Source: Microbacterium sp. SORGH_AS_1204 (GTDB lineage: Bacteria > Actinomycetota > Actinomycetes > Actinomycetales > Microbacteriaceae). Taken from it: a stretch of DNA of 64,000 nt. Of this stretch, positions 12,252 to 20,363 are shown piece by piece (within the stretch, counting starts at the first letter, position 1; each line of letters opens with the position of its first letter). The position numbers and the translations under genes are program-made. Location of the stretch: the NCBI RefSeq assembly GCF_030818935.1, contig NZ_JAUTBD010000001.1, positions 3,162,001-3,226,000 on the forward strand, read 5' to 3'. The notes below the pieces were generated by a model that saw only the letters and a list, made by a program, of their open reading frames with translations, made no database searches and was not told where the DNA came from.

Positions 12252-13553
12252 ATGACCACGACCCGACGACCGCGCCTCCGGGCGCTGATGACCCTCGGAG
12301 CCGTCACCGCGACAGCCGCCCTCGTGCTGTCGGGCTGCGGCGCCAAGGCCGGCGACGCCACCGCCGGAGCCTCGGCGGAGGCCTCCGCCAGCTGCGTCGA
12401 CACCTCCGGCGACACCATCAAGCTCGGCTTCCTCAACTCCCTCACCGGCGGCATGGCCATCTCGGAGAAGACCGTCTCGAACGTGCTGCACATGGCCGCC
12501 GACGAGATCAACGCCGACGGCGGCATCCTCGGCAAGCAGATCGAGTACGTGCAGGAAGACGGCGCGACCGACTGGCCGACCTTCGCCGAGAAGACCGAGA
12601 AGCTCCTCACCCAGGACTGCGTCGCCGCGATCTTCGGCGGCTGGACCTCGTCGTCGCGCAAGGCTGTGAAGCCCGTCGTCGAGAAGCACAACGGCCTGTT
12701 CTTCTACCCCGTGCAGTACGAGGGCCTGGAGTCGTCGCCGAACATCTACTACACCGGCGCAACGACCAACCAGCAGATCATCCCCGCCATGGACTTCCTG
12801 GCCTCCCAGGGCGTGAAGAAGCTGTTCCTCGCGGGGTCGGACTACGTGTTCCCCCGCACCGCGAACGCGATCATCAAGCTGTACGCGGCCAAGCTCGGCA
12901 TCGAGATCGTCGGCGAGGAGTACGTGCCGCTCGACAAGGACGACTGGACCACGCAGGTCGCCAAGATCGTCGCGGCCAAGCCCGACTACGTCTTCAACAC
13001 CATCAACGGCTCCTCGAACGTCGGCTTCGTGAAGGCCTACTACGACGCCGGTCTCTCGCCCGAGACGACGCCGATCATCTCGGTGTCCATCGCCGAAGAG
13101 GAAGCGCCCGCGATGGGCCACTCGGTCACCGGCAACTACGCGTCGTGGAACTACTTCCAGTCGCTCGACACCCCGAACAACCCGAAGTTCATCGCGGACT
13201 GGAAGGCCTACCCGGGCAGCAGCGGCGTGACCAGCGACCCGATGGAAGCCGCGTACATCTCGATGTACCTCTACAAGGCGCTCGCCGAGAAGGCCGGCTC
13301 GTTCGACGTGGATGCCATCAACGCGGCGGCCAAGGCCGGCGGCATCACCGTCGACGCTCCCGAGGGCGTCGTGACGCTCGACGGTGACAACCACCACATC
13401 TCCAAGCCCGGCCACATCGGCCGCATCAACGATCAGAACCAGTTCGACATCGTCTGGGCGTCCGACGGCTTCATCGAGCCCGACCCGTACCTCGAGGGCT
13501 ACGACTGGTTCCCCGCCGACGTGCGCGACGCGCTCGTGAAGGCCGCGGGCTGA
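12252..13553 (+). CDS. urtA: urea ABC transporter substrate-binding lipoprotein
   Basis: 433 residues. A signal peptide with lipobox VLSGC near residue 30 anchors it to the outer face of the membrane. The body is a branched-chain-type binding protein of the urea subfamily, with KLGFLNSLTGGMAISE, FYPVQYEGLESSPNIYYTGA and SDYVFPRTAN. I placed the start at the ATG at 12252, which has CGGAG upstream and a proper signal peptide; the frame is open further upstream without support. It is the first gene of urtABCDE and lies divergent to urease, so imported urea feeds the enzyme directly. Confidence 0.95.
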   Translation: MTTTRRPRLRALMTLGAVTATAALVLSGCGAKAGDATAGASAEASASCVDTSGDTIKLGFLNSLTGGMAISEKTVSNVLHMAADEINADGGILGKQIEYVQEDGATDWPTFAEKTEKLLTQDCVAAIFGGWTSSSRKAVKPVVEKHNGLFFYPVQYEGLESSPNIYYTGATTNQQIIPAMDFLASQGVKKLFLAGSDYVFPRTANAIIKLYAAKLGIEIVGEEYVPLDKDDWTTQVAKIVAAKPDYVFNTINGSSNVGFVKAYYDAGLSPETTPIISVSIAEEEAPAMGHSVTGNYASWNYFQSLDTPNNPKFIADWKAYPGSSGVTSDPMEAAYISMYLYKALAEKAGSFDVDAINAAAKAGGITVDAPEGVVTLDGDNHHISKPGHIGRINDQNQFDIVWASDGFIEPDPYLEGYDWFPADVRDALVKAAG

Positions 13554-13565
13554 CCTTCCTCCCCC

Positions 13566-13595
13566 GGGCTCCGGGTCGGCGACGACCCGGAGCCC
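13566..13595 (+). terminator. intra-operon hairpin after urtA
   Basis: Perfect 12-bp stem (GGGCTCCGGGTC with its complement) and a 6-nt loop, 13 bp after the urtA stop. There is no U tract. It probably acts as an attenuator or RNA-stabilising stem that keeps the binding protein more abundant than the permease genes. Confidence 0.7.
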
Positions 13596-13656
13596 CTCCC
13601 CCTCGCGTCGCCCCGGGCGGCGCCCACGCACGCTTCAGAAAGAAGGGAGGCACCGC

Positions 13657-14541
13657 ATGGAAGCTCTCATTCCACCCCTACTGAACGGCACGGCGCTGGG
13701 CGCTCTGCTGCTCCTGGCTGCCCTCGGCCTCACGCTCACGTTCGGGCAGATGGGGGTGATCAACATGGCGCACGGCGAGTTCATCATGGCCGGCGCCTTC
13801 GTCGCGTACCTCACTCAGCTCGTCGTACCCGACAGCAACATCTCGATCCCCCTGGCCCTGCCCGTCGCCTTCGTCATCGCCGGGCTGCTCGGCCTGCTGC
13901 TCGAGGCCTCGATCATCCGCTGGATGTACCGCCGCCCGCTCGACACGCTCCTCGTCACCGTCGGTGTCTCTCTCGTGCTGCAGCAGATCGCGCTGCAGAT
14001 CTTCCCCGCCCAGGGCGTTCCCGTCGAGAACCCCGAGTGGCTGCAGGGACAGGTCGACGTCCTCGGCTACGCCTGGCCGCTGCGTCAGGTGTTCACCATC
14101 GTCCTCGCCGCGGTGTGCGTCGCCGCCCTCGCCGCCTGGCTGAAGTACAGCCCGTTCGGGCGCCGCATCCGCGCCACCGTGCAGAACCGCGACCTCGCCG
14201 AGACCGTCGGCGTGCGTACCCGTTCGGTCGACCGCCTGACGTTCTTCATCGGCTCCGGACTCGCCGGGGTCGCGGGCGTTGCGGCATCCCTCATCGGTGG
14301 CACGAACTCGCAGATGGGCGCGCAGTACATCATCCCGGCCTTCCTCGTGGTCGTCGCCGGGGGCATCGGCCAGATCGCCGGCACGGTGATCGCGGCCTGG
14401 GCCGTCGGTGTGGCGATGTCGCTGTTCGCCGACTGGACCACCGGCAGCCTCGCGCAGGTCATCGCCTTCGCCCTGGTGGTCGTCTTCCTTCAGATCCGCC
14501 CGCAGGGGCTGTTCTCCGTTCGCACCAGGGGGCTCGCATGA
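13657..14541 (+). CDS. urtB: urea ABC transporter permease UrtB
   Basis: 294 residues, a LivH-like integral membrane permease with about eight hydrophobic segments and the family motif NMAHGEFIMAGAF near residue 33. RBS GGGAGG lies upstream of the ATG. Its TGA overlaps the next start as ATGA. With UrtC it forms the channel of the urea importer. Confidence 0.94.
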   Translation: MEALIPPLLNGTALGALLLLAALGLTLTFGQMGVINMAHGEFIMAGAFVAYLTQLVVPDSNISIPLALPVAFVIAGLLGLLLEASIIRWMYRRPLDTLLVTVGVSLVLQQIALQIFPAQGVPVENPEWLQGQVDVLGYAWPLRQVFTIVLAAVCVAALAAWLKYSPFGRRIRATVQNRDLAETVGVRTRSVDRLTFFIGSGLAGVAGVAASLIGGTNSQMGAQYIIPAFLVVVAGGIGQIAGTVIAAWAVGVAMSLFADWTTGSLAQVIAFALVVVFLQIRPQGLFSVRTRGLA

Positions 14542-15644
14542 GCGTCGTCAAGAGACTCGCCCCGTGGGGCTCGCTCATCGGCATCGCCGTCTTCGCGGTT
14601 CTGCTGCTCGTCGTCGCGCCACTGCTGCTCTCGCCGCACTGGATCAACAACCTCGGCAAGTACTGCACGTGGGCCATTGTCGCCGTCGGGATCGGACTGG
14701 TCTGGGGCCGCGGCGGCATGCTCGTGATGGGCCAGGGCGTCTTCTTCGGCCTCGGTGCCTACGCCATGGCGATGCACCTGACCCTCGAGACCGCGGGGCC
14801 CGACGCCACGCCGACCTTCATGATCCTGTACGACCCCCTGGCATCCATCCCCGCCTTCTGGGAGCCGTTCCGAAGCGACGCCTTCACCCTGGTCGCCATC
14901 GTGCTGCTCCCGGTGGTGGTGGCCGGCGTCCTGGGCTTCGCGCTGTTCAAGCGACGCGTGAAGGGCGCCTACCTCGCGATCCTCACCCAGGCGCTCGCGG
15001 TGGCGCTGGCCGTGCTCATCAGCTCGACGATCCGCGAGACCGGGGGCGACACGGGCCTGAGCGGCTTCAAGTACTTCTTCGGGTACGTGCTCGACGACGA
15101 CGCCAACAAGCTCATGCTGTTCCTCATCGCCGCGGGCCTGCTCATCGCGTGCATGCTCGTGTCGTGGCAGCTGCGGCGCAGCCGCTTCGGCGAGGTGCTG
15201 CTGGCGACGCGGGATGCCGAGGAGCGCGTGCGTTTCCTCGGGTACGACCCGGCCAACATCAAGCTCGTCGCCTTCGTCATCGCCGCGGTCATGGCGAGCA
15301 TCGGCGGGGCCCTGTTCGTGCCGATCGTCGGCATCATCACCCCGCAGGAGATCGGCGCCTCGGCATCCATCCTCATGATCGCCGGCGTCGCCCTCGGCGG
15401 GCGCGCGTCGCTCTTCGGGCCCGTTCTCGGGGCGATGGCGATCGGGTGGGGGCAGTCGAGCCTGGCCTCCGGCTGGCCCGAGGGCTGGATCTACCTGCTG
15501 GGCCTTGTCTTCATCCTCGTGACCCTGTTCCTGCCGGGCGGCCTCGCGTCGCTGATCAGCACCGGGGTGGCGTCGCTGCGCGGGCGCCGGGGCGCTCCGA
15601 CGCCCCGCGAACAGGCCTCCGTCCCCCAGAAGGAGCTGGCATGA
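14538..15644 (+). CDS. urtC: urea ABC transporter permease UrtC
   Basis: 368 residues, a LivM-like permease. The start is the ATG overlapping the urtB stop; a longer in-frame extension back to 14037 is only open frame inside urtB. Features are LVWGRGGMLVMGQGVFFGLGAYAMA in the early membrane region, the ETGGDTGLSGF loop typical of UrtC, and ALGGRASLFGPVLGA near the end. The stop overlaps urtD. Confidence 0.94.
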   Translation: MSVVKRLAPWGSLIGIAVFAVLLLVVAPLLLSPHWINNLGKYCTWAIVAVGIGLVWGRGGMLVMGQGVFFGLGAYAMAMHLTLETAGPDATPTFMILYDPLASIPAFWEPFRSDAFTLVAIVLLPVVVAGVLGFALFKRRVKGAYLAILTQALAVALAVLISSTIRETGGDTGLSGFKYFFGYVLDDDANKLMLFLIAAGLLIACMLVSWQLRRSRFGEVLLATRDAEERVRFLGYDPANIKLVAFVIAAVMASIGGALFVPIVGIITPQEIGASASILMIAGVALGGRASLFGPVLGAMAIGWGQSSLASGWPEGWIYLLGLVFILVTLFLPGGLASLISTGVASLRGRRGAPTPREQASVPQKELA

Positions 15645-16417
15645 GCCGCGACATCCGCGACGCGTCGGTGCAGGTGTCCGACCTCACCGTGTCCTTCGAC
15701 GGCTTCGTGGCCGTCGACCACGTCGACCTGACCCTGCGTCCCGGCGAGGTCCACTTCCTCATCGGCCCCAACGGTGCCGGCAAGACCACCCTCGTCGACG
15801 CACTGACGGGGCTCGTTCCCGCCACCGGCACCGCGATATTCGAGGGCCGCGACCTCGTGGCGATGAAGACCAACCGCATCGTGCGCGCAGGCGTCGGCCG
15901 CACCTTCCAGACGGCCACGGTGTTCGACGAACTGTCGGTGCTGCAGAACCTCGACATCGCGGGGGGCCTGCATCGCAAGGCCTGGCAGCTGGCGTTCGCG
16001 CGCAAGGCGGTGCCCGAGTACGTCGAGCGGGCACTGGAGACCATCGGCCTGCAGGATCTGCGCGACCGCCCCGCCGGCATCCTCGCCCACGGGCAGAAGC
16101 AGTGGCTCGAGATCGGGATGCTGCTCGTGCAAGACGCCCGGGTGATGTTCCTCGACGAGCCCGTCGCGGGCATGAACGGCGACGAGCGCGACGAGACCGG
16201 CGAGTTGCTGCGGCGCATCGGCGCCGACCGCACCGTCGTGGTGATCGAGCACGACATGGACTTCGTCCGCACCTACGCCGACTGGGTGAGCGTGCTGCAC
16301 GCGGGTGCACTGCTCACCGAGGGCACCGTGGAACAGGTGCAGGCCGACCCGCGGGTGCAGACGGTCTACCTGGGGTCCGCCGCCGACGCGGCGGTCGAGA
16401 GCGAAGGGAACCACTGA
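15641..16417 (+). CDS. urtD: urea ABC transporter ATP-binding protein UrtD
   Basis: 258 residues. Walker A GPNGAGKTT, Walker B VMFLDEPVAGM and the switch His (VIEHDMDF) are present. The signature motif is replaced by LAHGQKQWLEIGM, which is characteristic of UrtD and LivG-like subunits rather than the canonical LSGGQ. It starts at the ATG overlapping the urtC stop and ends in TGATG with urtE. Confidence 0.95.
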   Translation: MSRDIRDASVQVSDLTVSFDGFVAVDHVDLTLRPGEVHFLIGPNGAGKTTLVDALTGLVPATGTAIFEGRDLVAMKTNRIVRAGVGRTFQTATVFDELSVLQNLDIAGGLHRKAWQLAFARKAVPEYVERALETIGLQDLRDRPAGILAHGQKQWLEIGMLLVQDARVMFLDEPVAGMNGDERDETGELLRRIGADRTVVVIEHDMDFVRTYADWVSVLHAGALLTEGTVEQVQADPRVQTVYLGSAADAAVESEGNH

Positions 16418-17097
16418 TGCTGGAGATCATCGGCGTCACCGCCGGTTACGGCCGCACCGAGGTGCTGCACGACGTCTCGATCGAGGTGCCCACCGGTGGG
16501 GCGATATCGGTCATGGGCCACAACGGCGCCGGCAAGACGACGCTCCTGCGGGTGGCGACGGGTCTGCTGCCCGTCATGCGCGGCCGCGTGCTGCTCGACG
16601 GCGAGGACGTCACCCGGATGCCGCCGTCGAAGCGCGTCGAGCGGGGCCTGGGATACGTGCCCCAGGGGCAGCAGTGCTTCCCGCAGCTCACCACGCGCGA
16701 AAACCTGCAGCTGACGATGAAGAAGCAGTCCGACCTCGACGAGGTGCTGAGCCTGTTCCCCGTGCTCGGCGAGCTCTCCACCCGCCGCGCCGGTCTGCTG
16801 TCGGGCGGGCAGCGGCAGCAGTTGGCGATCGCACGGACGCTGCTGACCAAGCCGCGCCTGCTCGTGCTCGACGAGCCCACCGAGGGCATCCAGCCCAACG
16901 TCGTGGCCGACATCGAACGCGTGATCATCGACCTCACCCGCCGCGGCGACCTGTCGGTGCTGCTCGTCGAGCAGCACGTCGGCTTCGCGCTGCGCTCGAC
17001 CGACCGCTTCTACGTGGTGAAATCCGGTCGGGTCGCGGTCAGCGGCGAGGGCGGAGCGGATGCCGTGGGGGCCGTCCGCGAGGCCATGGCCATCTGA
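16417..17097 (+). CDS. urtE: urea ABC transporter ATP-binding protein UrtE
   Basis: 226 residues, a LivF-like ATPase: Walker A GHNGAGKTT, signature LLSGGQRQQLAIART, Walker B LLVLDEPTEGIQPN and LVEQHVGFA. It pairs with UrtD to energise the importer. It is the last gene with a urt identity, but only 73 bp separate it from the NCS1-type permease on the same strand. Confidence 0.95.
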   Translation: MLEIIGVTAGYGRTEVLHDVSIEVPTGGAISVMGHNGAGKTTLLRVATGLLPVMRGRVLLDGEDVTRMPPSKRVERGLGYVPQGQQCFPQLTTRENLQLTMKKQSDLDEVLSLFPVLGELSTRRAGLLSGGQRQQLAIARTLLTKPRLLVLDEPTEGIQPNVVADIERVIIDLTRRGDLSVLLVEQHVGFALRSTDRFYVVKSGRVAVSGEGGADAVGAVREAMAI

Positions 17098-17135
17098 CGC
17101 GTTTCGTCTCGCTGCGGCAACGCGCGGGAAACGCG
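17098..17135. repeat. short AAACG-type inverted repeat after urtE
   Basis: Arms CGCGTTTC (17098-17105) and GAAACGCG (17128-17135) with a 22-nt spacer, starting at the first base after the urtE stop. It resembles a single half of the nested modules at 5.2-6.3 and 20.1-20.3 kb and may also serve as a weak terminator. Confidence 0.5.
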
Positions 17136-17170
17136 GGGCGGCGAGGATTTCTGCGCAGGGAACGAGCGAG

Positions 17171-18874
17171 GTGAGCGTGCGCGAACGGGCGGCTGGAGGC
17201 AGACCCCTCCGCGGTGACGCACGCGCCGCCGCGGAGGACAGTCTCGAGGACTACGCCTTCCGCTACGTCCCTCGCTCGTTCCGCCGGTGGAGCGCCGTAT
17301 CGGTGGGCGCCACCGCGCTCGGGTCGATCGCGTTCCTCGCCGACTTCTCCATCGGCGCGAGCATCGGGCTCGAGCACGGCGCCCAGAACGCCGCTCTCGG
17401 TGTCGTCGTGGCATCCGTCATCATCTTCGCCGTGGGGTTCCCGGTCGCGTTCTACGGCGCCCGGTACAACATCGACCTCGACCTCATCGCGCGCGGTTCG
17501 GGGTTCGGCTACTACGGCTCGATCATCACCACGATCATCTTCGCGGGCTTCACCTGCATCTTCTTCGCGCTCGAGGGCGCGATCATGGCGCAGGGGCTGG
17601 AGGTGGCCGCGGGAGTCCCCCTGCCGATCGGGTACGCCATCTCCACCGTGGTCGTCGTCCCCATCGTGATCTTCGGGATGCGAGCGCTGGAGCGCCTGCA
17701 CTTCTGGACGACGCCGCTGTGGCTCGTGCTGGCGCTCGTGCCGTTGGCGTGGGTGCTCATCTCGCAACCGAGCACCGTGGCGGGCTTCTGGTCGTTCGCC
17801 GGGGAATCCGACGGCACGGTCTCGCTCGGAGCCGTCGCCTCCAGCGCCGCGGTCTGCTTCGCCCTGACCCCGCAGCTGGCGGAGCAGATCGACTACATCC
17901 GCGTCATGCCGCCCCTGACCCGCGCCAACCGCCGCTCGTGGTGGACGGCGTTCGTGTTCAGCGGACCGGGCTGGGTCATCTTCAGCGGCACGAAGCAGAT
18001 CATCGGCATCTTCTTGGCCGTCTACCTGGTGACCAAGATCGACCCGTCGATCGACGACGACGCCGTCGAGCCGGTCAAGCAATTCCTGGGGCTCTACGAG
18101 TCGCTGCTGCCCGAATGGCTGGCGCTCGTTCTCGTGCTGCTGCTCATCGTCGTCGCGCAGGTCAAGATCAACGTCACCAACGCCTACTCCGGATCGCTGG
18201 CCTGGTCGAACGTGTTCACCCGGACGACCAAGCGCTACCCCGGCCGCACGGTGTTCGTCGTGTTCAACCTCGTCATCGCCCTCTCTCTCATGCTGATGGA
18301 CGTGTTCAGCCTCATCTCGTTCGTGCTGAGCCTCTACGCCAACGTCGTGATGGCCTGGCTGGTGACGATCTCGGTCGACATCGTCGTCAACAAGCACGTT
18401 CTGCGTCTGTCTCCCCGGTTCCCGGAGTTCCGCCGCGGCATGCTGCACGACTGGAACCCCGTCGGGCCGGTCTCGGTCGGCCTGGCATCGGTCGCCTCCC
18501 TGCTGTGCTTCGCCGGCGTGTTCGGCCCCGGGATGCAACCGCTGTCGGTACTCGTCGCCATCGGTGTGGCAGCGGTCGTCACGCCCGCGATGGCGGTCGT
18601 CACGCGCGGGCGGTACTACCTGCGACGCCGCTCGGACGGCATCCCGCTCCCCCTTCTCGACGAGGACGGCAACCCGTCGGGCGAGCGCCTGCGTTGCCAC
18701 GTCACGGGCTACGTCTTCGAACGGCCGGATATGCTGGTTTCGGCAGAACCGGGCCCGGGGGGAGAGGTGCAGTTCGTGTCGTCGCTGGCGTTGACGCTCG
18801 ACGATTCAGATCGCTACGTGCTTCCCCCCGAGCCCGTCGACGCCGCCCGCGACGACGGCCTGGAGGCGAGATGA
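17171..18874 (+). CDS. NCS1-family (purine/cytosine permease-like) transporter
   Basis: 567 residues from the GTG at 17171. It has about twelve hydrophobic segments. The first bears LADFSIGASIGLEHGAQNAALG, and a conserved NVTNAYSGSLAWSN motif in the eighth resembles Fur/PurP-type nucleobase permeases. A cytosolic tail of about 90 residues (after RGRYYLRRR) has no recognised domain. Substrate candidates are allantoin, hydantoin, purines or another nitrogen source, judged from its place right after the urea operon. The stop overlaps the first TetR gene, so regulator and transporter are co-expressed. The substrate is unproven. Confidence 0.8.
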   Translation: MSVRERAAGGRPLRGDARAAAEDSLEDYAFRYVPRSFRRWSAVSVGATALGSIAFLADFSIGASIGLEHGAQNAALGVVVASVIIFAVGFPVAFYGARYNIDLDLIARGSGFGYYGSIITTIIFAGFTCIFFALEGAIMAQGLEVAAGVPLPIGYAISTVVVVPIVIFGMRALERLHFWTTPLWLVLALVPLAWVLISQPSTVAGFWSFAGESDGTVSLGAVASSAAVCFALTPQLAEQIDYIRVMPPLTRANRRSWWTAFVFSGPGWVIFSGTKQIIGIFLAVYLVTKIDPSIDDDAVEPVKQFLGLYESLLPEWLALVLVLLLIVVAQVKINVTNAYSGSLAWSNVFTRTTKRYPGRTVFVVFNLVIALSLMLMDVFSLISFVLSLYANVVMAWLVTISVDIVVNKHVLRLSPRFPEFRRGMLHDWNPVGPVSVGLASVASLLCFAGVFGPGMQPLSVLVAIGVAAVVTPAMAVVTRGRYYLRRRSDGIPLPLLDEDGNPSGERLRCHVTGYVFERPDMLVSAEPGPGGEVQFVSSLALTLDDSDRYVLPPEPVDAARDDGLEAR

Positions 18875-19437
18875 ACGACGAAGCGACGGGGTCGACGCCG
18901 TCTCTGCTCGCGGGTGCCGCCGTGCTGCTGCGTCACCGCACATTCGAAGACATCTCGTACGCCGACATCGCCGAGCTCGCCGATGTGTCGGAACGCACGG
19001 TCTATCGCCGGTTCCCCACGCGGTCGCATCTTCTCGAGGCGCTCGCCGCCTGGATCGATGACGAGCACCTGCCGCTGAGCGCCTTCCACACACTGGCCGA
19101 GTTCCGTTCTGCCGTTCACGGGCGTTTCCGCGCGTACGACGCCCAGCCGGCGCTGGCCTTCGTCGCCGCCCGCGGCGCCGCCCTCTCTCCCACGGGGCAG
19201 CGCTCGGCATCCGTTCTCACCGAGGCCATCGTCGCGATGCTCGCCGAGACGGCCCCCCATCTGAACCGTCGCGACGCCCACCGCGCCGCCGCCACCCTGC
19301 GCACCTTCGCCTCGGCCATGTACTGGGCACGGCTTCGCACCTCGTTCGACGCCGACGCCGAGACCACCTCGCGGCTGTTCGACCGCGCCGTCGACCGCGT
19401 GCTGCCCGCCGCGACCGGGGCCGCGCGGGCCGCGTGA
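18871..19437 (+). CDS. TetR/AcrR family regulator
   Basis: 188 residues. The N-terminal helix-turn-helix reads SYADIAELADVSERTVYRRFPTRSHLLEAL (residues about 30-60), a typical TetR DNA-binding domain. The C-terminal ligand domain is helical and not assignable. Coupled by ATGA to the upstream permease and by GTGATG overlap to the second TetR gene, it may sense the permease substrate or an intracellular nitrogen metabolite. The target is unknown; the palindrome at 12017-12031 is one candidate site. Confidence 0.85.
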   Translation: MNDEATGSTPSLLAGAAVLLRHRTFEDISYADIAELADVSERTVYRRFPTRSHLLEALAAWIDDEHLPLSAFHTLAEFRSAVHGRFRAYDAQPALAFVAARGAALSPTGQRSASVLTEAIVAMLAETAPHLNRRDAHRAAATLRTFASAMYWARLRTSFDADAETTSRLFDRAVDRVLPAATGAARAA

Positions 19438-20015
19438 TGGCCGCGCGCAAGACGCAGGACAACGCCCCCGGCACCGAGACCGCGATCCTCGTCGCCTACG
19501 CCGAGCTCATCGAAGAGGTCGGCACGGATGACGTGTCGTTCCGCATCATCGCCTCTCGCGCCGGCGTCGGCGAGCGCACGGTCTTCCGCTACTACCCCGC
19601 CCGTGCCGACCTGCTGCTCGCCACGGCGGCGTGGATCGAAGCGACGATCTTCTCGCGCCCGGCGTCGGAGTCGATCTTCGACGTGCCCCTCGCCATCCGC
19701 GAGACGATGGCCGCCTACGAGCGCCGGCCCGAGCTCGCGCACGTCGTGGCCGAGACCGCGATGCGCGGCGTCAACGGCGCCGATCCCGCACCGCACCGGG
19801 CGGAGTTCGAGCGGCTGCTCGACCGCGAGATCACCGGCCTCGACGCCGACGAGCGCCTCACCATCGTCACGGCGCTGAGCCACCTCGACTCCTCCACCAC
19901 CTGGGTCACGATGCGGCACGAGCTCGGCCTGCGCGGGCGCGACATCGCGGATGCCGCGGCCTGGGCGGCGGAGGCGGTGCTGGACCCGCTGCGGGCGCGG
20001 GCGCGGCACGGCTGA
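19437..20015 (+). CDS. second TetR/AcrR family regulator
   Basis: About 192 residues from the ATG at 19437; a GTG at 19434 is also possible. The helix-turn-helix is SFRIIASRAGVGERTVFRYYPARADLLLA. It overlaps the first TetR by one codon and shares its general layout (similar length, the ERTVxRxxPxRxxLL core and AWIEA/AWIDD after it), suggesting an old tandem duplication or an obligate heterodimer. The ligand domain is not recognisable. Confidence 0.83.
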   Translation: MAARKTQDNAPGTETAILVAYAELIEEVGTDDVSFRIIASRAGVGERTVFRYYPARADLLLATAAWIEATIFSRPASESIFDVPLAIRETMAAYERRPELAHVVAETAMRGVNGADPAPHRAEFERLLDREITGLDADERLTIVTALSHLDSSTTWVTMRHELGLRGRDIADAAAWAAEAVLDPLRARARHG

Positions 20016-20063
20016 CGCCCGCTTCTCACGTCGGCCCGGCGCGCGGGAGTGTTCTCGCGCGGT

Positions 20064-20129
20064 GAGAAACGCGATTCCGTGGCAGAAACGCCTCGACACC
20101 GCGTTTCTCACTGCGGATGGCGTTTCTCG
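20064..20129. repeat. AAACG-box module, copy 8 in window
   Basis: Left arm GAGAAACGCGATTCCG, inner arms CAGAAACGC and GCGTTTCTC, right arm CGGATGGCGTTTCTCG. It has four AAACG boxes in the order forward, forward, reverse, reverse, so the RNA can fold as one long interrupted stem. Confidence 0.85.
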
Positions 20130-20211
20130 GCGCATGCGGGGGCACACGGGAACGCCCCCGCGCCACTCGCGCATTCTCATGCGGAGCGGGGGTACGGCGT
20201 GTATTTCCGGC

Positions 20212-20277
20212 GAGAAACGCGATTCCGTGGCAGAAACGCCTCGACACCGCGTTTCCCCCCGCGGATGCCGTTTCTCG
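20212..20277. repeat. AAACG-box module, copy 9 in window
   Basis: Almost identical to the copy at 20064. Its right arm, read on the minus strand, is CGAGAAACGGCATCCGC, identical over 17 bases to the left arm of modules 3 and 5 in the 5.2-6.3 kb array, which ties the two loci to one family. Confidence 0.85.
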
Positions 20278-20363
20278 GCGCAGGCGTTATCGCTGCACGC
20301 CCGAACGGAACGCGCTCACCGCCGCCCGGCGAAGCCCCGCCGCCGACGCCGCACGTGCCCGCC

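Larger units (their letters stand above)
20016..20363. other. intergenic region between convergent genes holding two AAACG-box modules
   Basis: No gene is supported. The stretch holds two nested palindromes (20064-20129 and 20212-20277) separated by about 80 bp. They probably terminate or protect the transcripts of the TetR pair and the SSS symporter. Confidence 0.8.
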
